A DNA stretch of 8,965 bases, from positions 4,918 to 13,882 of the forward strand of contig VYDF01000149.1 in NCBI GenBank assembly GCA_009843565.1. The letters run 5' to 3'. A model generated the notes under the pieces. That model did no database searches. It had not been told where the DNA came from and saw only the letters and a list, made by a program, of their open reading frames with translations. The stretch comes from Acidimicrobiia bacterium. GTDB lineage: Bacteria > Actinomycetota > Acidimicrobiia > Acidimicrobiales > Bin134. The translations under genes and the position numbers were made by a program. This document shows positions 1-6,252 of the stretch, piece after piece. How positions within the stretch are numbered: the stretch's first letter is position 1; the number at the start of each line of letters is the position of its first letter.

Positions 1-172
1 TGCCGTTGTAGGCGATGTGCCAGCGGTTGCCGGCTCGGGTGACGGTGATGGGGGCACCTGCTGGTGCTCGGGTCACATCCTGGCCGTTGCGGGCGATGTC
101 GGCGTTGTCGACGGTGATGCGGTTGAGGCCCTCAGGGGTCAGCGTGGTGGACTCCCCCGAGGCCAGCAGCAC
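1..172. repeat. Tandem repeat copy 2 (partial, 414-bp period)
   Basis: These bases match 415-586 with about 19 mismatches in 172 positions (roughly 89% identity by eye). The first 55 bases are identical. The offset is exactly 414 bp (138 codons), so the reading frame is kept. On the minus strand this is the second copy within the SpoIID/LytB-like gene, and it continues past the window edge. Confidence 0.9.
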
Positions 173-952
173 CCGTATTACGTCCTCCGGCTGCTCTAGC
201 TCTGAGCCGGGATCGTTGTGGGGGTCGCTGAGGTACTTCTCGGCGGTGAGGGAGTCGATGGTGATGTGGAATCGGGTGGGGTTTTGGTCGGTGGCGATGA
301 GGTTGATGCGTCCGTGGGAGTAGGAGCGTCCGGTGTTGGAGACGGATACGGCGGTGTTGGTGGCGAAGTGGAGTTGGGCGGTTCGGCCTTCGCAGCCGCT
401 GGGGCAGACGTTGATGCCGTTGTAGGCGATGTGCCAGCGGTTGCCGGCTCGGGTGACGGTGATGGGGGCGCCGGGAGGGGCCCGGGTTGCATCCTCGCCA
501 TTGCGGGCGATGTCGGTGTTGTCGATGGTGATGCGGTTGAGGCCCTCAGGGGTCAGCGTGGTGGTCTCGGTGCTGGCCAGCAGCACAAACGTCGAATTCC
601 CAGTCGAAATCGGTGTCGGTGTCGAGACAGGCGTCGGGGAGGGCGTCGGTGTCGGATCGGCAGCAGGCCGGCCGTAGTTTTCGACTAGTTCGGTGCCCTC
701 GTAGTAGAAGCTCAGGATGTCGGGGACGGGATGTCCGGCAATGGATCGGGAATAGGCCCCCCACTGGCTCATACCCACTCCGTGGCCCCAGCCGCTTCCG
801 GCAAAGGTGATCGTCGCGTCGGGATCGACGATGAGCACCGGCTCAGGATCAGGGTTGTCCTGGGCCGAGGACGGCACCGCCGCCAGCACCGATGACGCGA
901 CGACGAGCACCAATGTGGCGGCGAGTATCGGGGATAAGCGAAGGCGTCTCAT
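1..952 (-). CDS. Secreted SpoIID/LytB-like cell-wall protein with internal duplication (3' end outside window)
   Basis: This open frame has no stop codon before the left edge, so only the first 317 codons are present. Residues 1-30 form a signal peptide: basic RRLR, a hydrophobic stretch around 9-26, and a probable cleavage after Ala30 (PSSA|QDN). Residues 52-66 carry GSGWGHGVGMSQWGA, the signature of SpoIID/LytB proteins, followed by the usual ILSFYYEGT (79-87). A Pro/Thr-rich linker (about 99-117) leads into the first copy of a 138-residue unit (123-260), and a second copy starts at 261. Each unit begins with a VLLAS strand. The first contains a C-x3-C pair (Cys183, Cys187) and ends near SLTAEKYL (234-241), which resembles the LxxEDYLxG segment of SpoIID. 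SpoIID proteins are peptidoglycan lytic transglycosylases and LytB is an amidase enhancer. The catalytic Glu region, if present, lies beyond the edge. I chose ATG at 952 because it begins a clean signal peptide; an in-frame ATG at 976 would add eight residues. Neither has a strong Shine-Dalgarno sequence. Confidence 0.82.
   Translation of the reverse strand, partial: MRRLRLSPILAATLVLVVASSVLAAVPSSAQDNPDPEPVLIVDPDATITFAGSGWGHGVGMSQWGAYSRSIAGHPVPDILSFYYEGTELVENYGRPAADPTPTPSPTPVSTPTPISTGNSTFVLLASTETTTLTPEGLNRITIDNTDIARNGEDATRAPPGAPITVTRAGNRWHIAYNGINVCPSGCEGRTAQLHFATNTAVSVSNTGRSYSHGRINLIATDQNPTRFHITIDSLTAEKYLSDPHNDPGSELEQPEDVIRVLLASGESTTLTPEGLNRITVDNADIARNGQDVTRAPAGAPITVTRAGNRWHIAYNG
415..586. repeat. 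Tandem repeat copy 1 (matching segment)
   Basis: This is the partner of 1-172. It encodes the part of the SpoIID/LytB-like protein from the VLLAS strand to WHIAYNG (about residues 123-179). Mismatches cluster in two places: the bases encoding the residues just after VLLAS, and those around the TRAPPG/TRAPAG turn. The rest is nearly identical, including silent positions, which suggests a recent duplication or continuing gene conversion. Confidence 0.9.
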
Positions 953-1139
953 CGACGCCGACCGCTGCCATTGCATAGAACGTCCAAAACCGGTTGGCCG
1001 CCCGCCCTGCAATGCTCCCAGTTTCGACCCCTCTCATCAAGTACACCCTGCCGAGAATCATCGTGGTGAGACCGAAAGCGGTGTACAGAATGGTTCCGTG
1101 GGTGAAAATCAGCCCATGGCGTCCGGGTAGGGTGTCGTA
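953..1139. other. Divergent intergenic region between the cell-wall gene and the glycan operon
   Basis: This 187-bp stretch separates two genes transcribed away from each other, so it should hold both promoters. I looked for -35/-10 pairs on both strands and found none with acceptable sequence and spacing. The only notable structure is the inverted repeat at 1041-1086. The minus strand stays open through the whole interval and would encode a hydrophobic peptide; see the findings. Confidence 0.6.
1041..1086. repeat. Inverted repeat GTACACC / GGTGTAC, possible operator
   Basis: GTACACC at 1041-1047 and its exact complement GGTGTAC at 1080-1086 are separated by 32 bp. The match does not extend beyond 7 bp on either side. 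The repeat lies 54 bp before the GTG start of the large glycosyltransferase and 89 bp from the divergent start, so a regulator site is conceivable. Arms this short can arise by chance. Confidence 0.25.
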
Positions 1140-4100
1140 GTGGTCCGGCGCCTTCTCGAGCGAGTTCTGCCTCCGGGGACCCGTCGCCGAGGGCTTATCA
1201 GCGGGGCAATGGTGATTGTTCGGGAAGCACGCAGCGCCGCTGTCCGCACCCGAGCTGAGTGGCAGCGGCGTCGGAATGGATTCAATCGTGAGCTCGAGCG
1301 GGGACCGGGGCAAGATCCGTCGAACGAGGGCGCAGGAATTTCCTATCAAGATTGGTTCTGCCGCCTGCCTGCCGATCCCAGCATTTTGGCGGTTCAGCGC
1401 CAGTGGTTCGAGGAGTGGCCGCGGCCACCGAGGGTGTGGGGATTGGTAGTAGACGACGGCGGTGATGTGGCGGCCACCGAGGCAACGCTTCGAAGCCAGT
1501 CGTGGGGGCTGGTCGAGGTGGTCAAGGTGGAGCCCAGCGGTCTGGCCGAAGAGTTCCATCGGCTGTCGCAAGAATTCCCGAAAGACCTAGTGGTGCTGTT
1601 GCGGGCCGGCGATCGCCTGAGACCCGATGCGGTATTTCAGGTCGCCCAGGCTGTGTGGCGCGACCCCTGGCTCGAACTGGTGTATTGGGACGACGATCTC
1701 GACACGTTGGCCCAGGTGTGGGAGTGGCACGAAGAGGGAATGCCCGGCGGCGTGTACTTCGAGGGTGATTTGGACCGTTTGAGCCAGCCTCGCCTAAAGC
1801 CGGGCTGGTCTCCCGATCTCTTGGTGGGTGCCAACTACATCGGGCGGGCCTTCGCGGTGCGGGCCCGCAATCTGCAACCAGATGCCGCCCGCCGCTATCA
1901 GTCGGCCAGAGTCGGCGACGATTCGCTGTGGTGGGACCTCTTGCTGGGCCTCGAGCTCAGCGACCAGCAAGTGACCCGCTTGCCAGCAGTGCTGCAAACG
2001 CTTACCAGTCGCGACGATCGCATCGAGTCCCATCACGTCGAGCTTGTGAACCGTAACCTGGCTAGCCGGGGATGGCCGGCTCGAGCCGAGGCTGGCGAAC
2101 GCGGCGTGAATCTAACGTGGACGCCGGATCGGGAAGCGCGGGTCTCCGTCATCATCGCCACCCGTCATAATCGTGAGCTGTTGGAGGGCGCATTCGACCT
2201 GATCCGCTCTGCCGACAATCCCGCCCTCGAACTCATCATTGTGGACAACGGCGGGTGGAGCTCGGACAACGAGGCTTGGTATCAGAGACGGTCTGGCGAC
2301 CTCGATCCTCATGTCATCTGGTGGGATGAGCCGTTCAACTACTCCGCGGTCAACAATCGGGCTGTCGAGCAGTCCACCGGCGAGGTGCTCGTGTTCTTGA
2401 ATGACGACACCTCATCGGGCCACCCCCAATGGCTTCAGAACCTGATCGGATGGGCCCAGCGCCCGGAGATCGGGGCGGCCGGCCTCCAGCTCATCGACGA
2501 CCGCGGCCTCATCCAGTTCGGCGGGGTGGTCATCGGGATGACTGGCTTGGCCGGTCATCTGTTTCAGGGCATGGCCCCCCACTCTGACACCCTGTTGGGG
2601 CCCACCGACTGGACCCGCAACACCATGGCAGTCACCGGGGCCTGCCTGGCCATCCGCCGCTCGGTGTTCGAGGAGGTCGGCGGGTTCGACGAACGCTTGG
2701 AGCTGTGCGGCAGCGACGTGGTGCTCGGGCTGCGGGCCCGGCAGGCCGGATACCGCAATGTGGTGTCCGCAGCCACCCCGATCACCCATAGGGAGTCAGC
2801 TACCAGAGGTCCGCATGTGCCCGAGAACGACGTGTTTGCCAGCTATTGGGCCTACCAGCGGTGGCTGATGGGGGGAGACCCCTACTTCTCCCCGAACCTC
2901 AGCACGGCCCATTCCGAACCGGTGCTGCACTGCGAGGAGAAGTCGGGAGTGCTCAAGCAGCTCACCGAGATGCTGGGGCGGCCAATGGAGGTCTTCTACC
3001 AGCGCAATGAGACGGGGGAGGCCCACGCGCTGGCGCTCGCCTCCCAGGCCAGCCGCGAGCTCACCGAAGAAGTGCGTCATGGACACCTGTCGGTCAGGGG
3101 GCGTCGAGAGGTCAAGGCCCTCAACTGGTTCGTGCCCGAGTTCCAGAGCCCGTTCTACGGGGGCATCCACACCGTGTTCCGTTTGGCCGACCACCTGGCC
3201 ATTCACCACAAGGTGGAGAACCGGTTCATGGTGATGACCGGCCCTGTTGACCACGACGAGCGGTGGTACCGGTCGGGAATCACCGCCGCCTTCCCGTCGC
3301 TGGCCGACAGCCCCATCGTCTACCACGACTCATTCGCCTTCGATCCCGACGATGTGCCCTCGGCCGACGCGGCCATTGCCACCATGTGGACCACGGCATA
3401 CTTCGCGGCCCGCACCCCCGATCAGGCCCGCCGCTTCTATCTCATCCAAGACTTCGAGCCCATGTTCTACCCAGCGGGCACGCTCTATGCCCTGGCCGAG
3501 CACAGCTACCGGCTGGGGCTGTACGGGCTGTGCAACACCGGGCATCTGGCCGACGTCTACCGGGATCGCTACGGCGGAGCCGCTCGCCATTTCTGGCCTG
3601 CGGTGGACGGCTCGGTGTTCCATGACCGCGGCCGCATGAAGCCCGATCCCGGCCGTCCGGTGACCGTGTTCATCTATGCCCGCCCCGGCCATCTGCGCAA
3701 TTGCTGGGAGCTGGCCGCTCGGGCTGTGCGCCTGGTGAAGGACGAGTTGGCCGACGACGTGCGCATTGTGACCGCCGGGTCGTGGGCCTTCCCCGAGCAC
3801 ATGGACGCCCTCATCACGCACGTGGGCCAGCTCGACTACCGGGAGACCGGTCCGCTGTATCGCACCTGCGACATCGGTGTGGCCCTCACCACTTCCGAGC
3901 ACCCCTCCTATCTGCCGCTGGAGCTGATGGCCTGCGGTGCCGCGGTGGTGTCGTTCGAGAATCCAGCCGGCGACTGGCTGCTGCGCCACGATCACAACTG
4001 CATGCAGTCGCCTCAGACCGCCGACGGTCTGGCCGCCGAGATCGTCGACTTGGTCCGGGATCCTGTCCGCCGCCGTCGGTTGGCTGAGCAGGGCGTGGCC

Positions 4101-4187
4101 GACATCGCCGCCCGCCACGCCCGCTGGGATCAGAACCTGGCCGGCGTGTATGACTACCTTTGCCATCCCGAGTCCGATCATGGCTGA
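1140..4187 (+). CDS. Three-module glycosyltransferase (GT2-GT2-GT4), probable polysaccharide polymerase
   Basis: This 1015-residue cytoplasmic protein reads as three transferase units. Unit 1 (about 97-310) is a diverged GT2 domain. It keeps LRPDAV (160-165), YWDDD (182-186) and KPGWSPDLLVGANYIG (220-235), but the usual acidic LLDxDD is reduced to LLRAGD (153-158). Unit 2 (about 333-560) is a full GT2 domain: VSVIIATRHN (335-344), VDNGG (368-372), FLNDD (419-423, the metal/nucleotide-sugar DxD), a TGACLAI stretch (499-505) and GGFDERLE (514-521). Unit 3 (about 658-1005) resembles the WsaF rhamnosyltransferase type of GT4: FVPEFQSPFYGGIHTVFRLA (664-683), YLIQDFEPMFYP (767-778), and an E-x7-E pair at Glu920 and Glu928. 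It probably extends a repeat-unit glycan on a lipid carrier; sugars and linkages cannot be read from the sequence. GTG at 1140 is the most upstream possible start (in-frame stop at 1128) and begins an N-terminus containing LPPGTRRR that I recognise from such proteins. Its stop overlaps the Wzm gene by 8 nt. Confidence 0.9.
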   Translation: MVRRLLERVLPPGTRRRGLISGAMVIVREARSAAVRTRAEWQRRRNGFNRELERGPGQDPSNEGAGISYQDWFCRLPADPSILAVQRQWFEEWPRPPRVWGLVVDDGGDVAATEATLRSQSWGLVEVVKVEPSGLAEEFHRLSQEFPKDLVVLLRAGDRLRPDAVFQVAQAVWRDPWLELVYWDDDLDTLAQVWEWHEEGMPGGVYFEGDLDRLSQPRLKPGWSPDLLVGANYIGRAFAVRARNLQPDAARRYQSARVGDDSLWWDLLLGLELSDQQVTRLPAVLQTLTSRDDRIESHHVELVNRNLASRGWPARAEAGERGVNLTWTPDREARVSVIIATRHNRELLEGAFDLIRSADNPALELIIVDNGGWSSDNEAWYQRRSGDLDPHVIWWDEPFNYSAVNNRAVEQSTGEVLVFLNDDTSSGHPQWLQNLIGWAQRPEIGAAGLQLIDDRGLIQFGGVVIGMTGLAGHLFQGMAPHSDTLLGPTDWTRNTMAVTGACLAIRRSVFEEVGGFDERLELCGSDVVLGLRARQAGYRNVVSAATPITHRESATRGPHVPENDVFASYWAYQRWLMGGDPYFSPNLSTAHSEPVLHCEEKSGVLKQLTEMLGRPMEVFYQRNETGEAHALALASQASRELTEEVRHGHLSVRGRREVKALNWFVPEFQSPFYGGIHTVFRLADHLAIHHKVENRFMVMTGPVDHDERWYRSGITAAFPSLADSPIVYHDSFAFDPDDVPSADAAIATMWTTAYFAARTPDQARRFYLIQDFEPMFYPAGTLYALAEHSYRLGLYGLCNTGHLADVYRDRYGGAARHFWPAVDGSVFHDRGRMKPDPGRPVTVFIYARPGHLRNCWELAARAVRLVKDELADDVRIVTAGSWAFPEHMDALITHVGQLDYRETGPLYRTCDIGVALTTSEHPSYLPLELMACGAAVVSFENPAGDWLLRHDHNCMQSPQTADGLAAEIVDLVRDPVRRRRLAEQGVADIAARHARWDQNLAGVYDYLCHPESDHG

Positions 4188-5007
4188 TGTGACCTGCCGA
4201 GGCGGCGTATTGGAGATCTGGGGCTACCGAGAGCTGATCGGGCGGTTGGTGCAGCGGGAGCTGGGGGCCCGCTACAAGCGGTCGGTGCTGGGCTGGCTTT
4301 GGTCGATGCTCAATCCGGCGGCCACATTGGCCATCTACGCCCTGGTCTTTGGGGTGCTGTTGAAGTTCGACCCCCCTCGGGCGGGCAACGGCCGCTTCGA
4401 CAATTTCGCCCTCTACCTGTTTTGTGCGCTGGTGATGTGGAACGCCTTCTACGGAGTGATCACCGGGGCGATGAGCGCGCTGTTAGACCTGGGCTCGCTT
4501 CTGGGCAAGGTGTATTTCCCGCCGGAGGCGCCCGCGGTCGCCGCGCTGTTCACGGTGCTGTTCCAGGCGGCCATTGAGGCGTCCATCCTGATGCTGATCC
4601 TCATTTGCCTGGTCAACGTGAGCTGGACCTTTCTGCTTTGGCCGGTTCTGCTGCTGTTTCTCTCGATCTTTGCCCTCGGGATCGGCTTGGTGCTCAGCGT
4701 GTGGAACGTCCGCTATCGCGACGTGGGCTATTTGGCCACCATTGCCTTGCAGTTCCTCTTCTACGTGACTCCGATCGTCTATCCGCTGTCGATAATTCCC
4801 GAACGGGCCATGGGGCTGCCGACACGGGACATCATTCGGCTGAATCCGCTGTCCCAATTCACGGAGGCATCCCGCGAGCTGCTGTATGGGCTGGACTGGC
4901 CCGGTGTGCTTCGATTGGGGCTCATGGCCCTAATCTCGCTGGCGGTGGGCGTGGGCGGCTGGTTGATGTTCAAGGTCCGAACCCGCGACATCGCCGAGGA
5001 GTTGTAG
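4180..5007 (+). CDS. wzm: Polysaccharide ABC transporter permease (Wzm/ABC-2 type)
   Basis: This 275-residue inner-membrane protein should form the channel that moves a lipid-linked polysaccharide across the cytoplasmic membrane. The amphipathic N-terminal segment RELGARYKRSVLGWLWSMLN (26-45) is the hallmark of this ABC-2 subfamily. Hydrophobic segments lie near 46-62, 76-96, 119-146, 150-174, 186-204 and 242-264, giving about six membrane spans, which is usual for Wzm. NVRYRDVGY (176-184) and NPLSQFTEASRELLYG (222-237) are further family motifs, and the tail ends RTRDIAEEL. The frame is open far upstream inside the transferase gene, but only the ATG at 4180 gives a sensible N-terminus and family length. 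That ATG lies just inside the preceding gene's end (8-nt overlap), so translation is probably coupled; the Shine-Dalgarno sequence is weak. Confidence 0.94.
   Translation: MADVTCRGGVLEIWGYRELIGRLVQRELGARYKRSVLGWLWSMLNPAATLAIYALVFGVLLKFDPPRAGNGRFDNFALYLFCALVMWNAFYGVITGAMSALLDLGSLLGKVYFPPEAPAVAALFTVLFQAAIEASILMLILICLVNVSWTFLLWPVLLLFLSIFALGIGLVLSVWNVRYRDVGYLATIALQFLFYVTPIVYPLSIIPERAMGLPTRDIIRLNPLSQFTEASRELLYGLDWPGVLRLGLMALISLAVGVGGWLMFKVRTRDIAEEL
4996..5001 (+). promoter_or_regulatory. Shine-Dalgarno site for the Wzt gene
   Basis: GAGGAG sits 9 nt before the ATG at 5011, inside the last codons of the Wzm gene. It is the clearest ribosome-binding site in the operon and supports the chosen Wzt start. 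Confidence 0.7.
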
Positions 5008-5010
5008 CCG

Positions 5011-6237
5011 ATGGGCGCGAACGCTGTGGTGGTCGAGGGCGTGTCCAAGCGCTTCCAGCTGGTCTCAGATCGGCCTCTCAGCCTGAAGGAGGCGTGGACC
5101 GGAAAGCGTCTCGGCTCGGGCCGCCGGTTCCGTCGGGTGAGCAGTGAACCATTTTGGGCGCTTCGAGACGTCAGCCTGGAGGTGCCCCGGGGTTCGATGT
5201 ATGGGCTGGTCGGCCGCAATGGGTCGGGCAAGTCCACCTTGTTGCGGGTCATGGCTGGGATTTACCGCCCCACCGAGGGTCGGGTAGAGGTCGCAGGCCG
5301 GACTTCGGCCCTGTTGGAACTGGGGGCGGGGTTCCACCCCGCGCTCAGCGGGCGGGAGAATATCTACCTCAACGCCTCGGTGCTCGGAGTGCCCAAGTCC
5401 CAGATCGATGACCGGGTGGACCAGATCGTCGAGTTCGCGGGGCTGGAGGAGTTCATCGACAGCCCGGTGAAGATCTACTCCAGCGGCATGTACGTGCGGC
5501 TTGGGTTCGCGGTAGCCGTCCATGTCGATCCCGAGATCCTCATTGTCGACGAAGTGGTGGCCGTGGGCGACGAAGAGTTCCAGCTTCGCTGCTTCAGCCA
5601 TCTGGAGGCGCTGCGAGCCCAGGGGGTGACCATCGTGCTGGTCAGCCACGACCTGGGGATGTTGCGGGCCAATTGCGATCGGATGGCATGGCTGAATCGG
5701 GGTCTGGTGGCCGCGGTGGGCGAGCCACAGGATGTGATCAACGCCTACCTCGACACCATCGATACCGAGGCGGCAGCTTCGGTAGGACATCGGCCCCGAC
5801 CCGATGACGGGGGGGAAACCCCGTTGCGCATCACCCGACTGGAGTTCTATGACGAAGCCGGGCACCGGCCCAAGACCTTTTCGTCCGGAGATCCGCTGAT
5901 CGTGCGCATCCACTACCTCGCTTCCGAGCCGATCGAAGACCCGGTGTTCTCGCTCGGCTTCTACGACCACAACAATCTCCATCTCGCCGGACCTCGATCC
6001 CACATCGGCGGGTTCCGCCCCGGCAAGTTGGACGGAGAAGGGTGGGTGGAGTTCCGTTTGCGCCGTATCCCGTTCCGCTCGGGAGCGTTCCATGTGAACG
6101 CTGCCGTGCAGGACTCTGATGCCTCATACCTCTACGACCGCCGGGCCCGGGATTTCTGGCTGCAAATCTCTGGTGAGCCCGATCCCCAGGCCAATGGGCT
6201 GTTGAACCTGCACGGCGACTGGCGGGCTGGGAGCTGA
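5011..6237 (+). CDS. wzt: Polysaccharide ABC transporter ATP-binding protein with C-terminal glycan-binding domain (Wzt)
   Basis: This 408-residue ATPase powers export through the Wzm channel. The nucleotide-binding domain covers about 1-250: Walker A GRNGSGKST (68-76), a Q-loop region with LGAGFHPALSGRENIYLN (104-121) typical of the Wzt subfamily, signature YSSGM (156-160), Walker B ILIVDE (176-181) with Glu181 as the catalytic base, D-loop AVGD (184-187) and switch His213. All catalytic residues are present. Residues about 273-386 form a second, beta-rich domain of the Wzt C-terminal type: SSGDPLIVRIHY (291-302), PVFSLGFYDHNN (311-322), FRSGAFHVNAAV (355-366) and YDRRARDFWLQI (375-386). In E. 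coli O9a this domain binds the modified non-reducing end of the finished chain and so makes export depend on termination. Its presence suggests export of a completed, capped polymer here too. The gene starts 3 nt after the Wzm stop, with GAGGAG at a 9-nt spacing. Confidence 0.95.
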   Translation: MGANAVVVEGVSKRFQLVSDRPLSLKEAWTGKRLGSGRRFRRVSSEPFWALRDVSLEVPRGSMYGLVGRNGSGKSTLLRVMAGIYRPTEGRVEVAGRTSALLELGAGFHPALSGRENIYLNASVLGVPKSQIDDRVDQIVEFAGLEEFIDSPVKIYSSGMYVRLGFAVAVHVDPEILIVDEVVAVGDEEFQLRCFSHLEALRAQGVTIVLVSHDLGMLRANCDRMAWLNRGLVAAVGEPQDVINAYLDTIDTEAAASVGHRPRPDDGGETPLRITRLEFYDEAGHRPKTFSSGDPLIVRIHYLASEPIEDPVFSLGFYDHNNLHLAGPRSHIGGFRPGKLDGEGWVEFRLRRIPFRSGAFHVNAAVQDSDASYLYDRRARDFWLQISGEPDPQANGLLNLHGDWRAGS

Positions 6238-6252
6238 GCTTGGGGTGCGCCG

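Noticed and set aside
15..688. Plus-strand open frames opposite the secreted protein
   Set aside because: They mirror the repeat of the minus-strand gene and encode low-complexity sequence. The minus frame has a signal peptide and the SpoIID/LytB motif.
849..1571. 240-codon open frame on the minus strand spanning the intergenic region
   Set aside because: It overlaps the signal-peptide end of the secreted protein in another frame and lies antisense to the start of the transferase. Only the intergenic part has any membrane-like character, and that is noted as a weak finding.
3937..4179. Upstream extension of the Wzm reading frame
   Set aside because: The frame is open, but the residues read as an out-of-frame copy of the transferase gene. 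Wzm family similarity begins just after the ATG at 4180.
3330..4181. 283-codon open frame on the minus strand opposite the GT4 module
   Set aside because: It is the shadow of the conserved transferase sequence. It has no recognisable motif and a composition typical of antisense translation.
5065..6093. 342-codon open frame on the minus strand opposite the Wzt gene
   Set aside because: It is antisense to an unmistakable ATPase with all motifs intact. Its translation shows no domain, and long antisense frames are common in high-GC codon usage.
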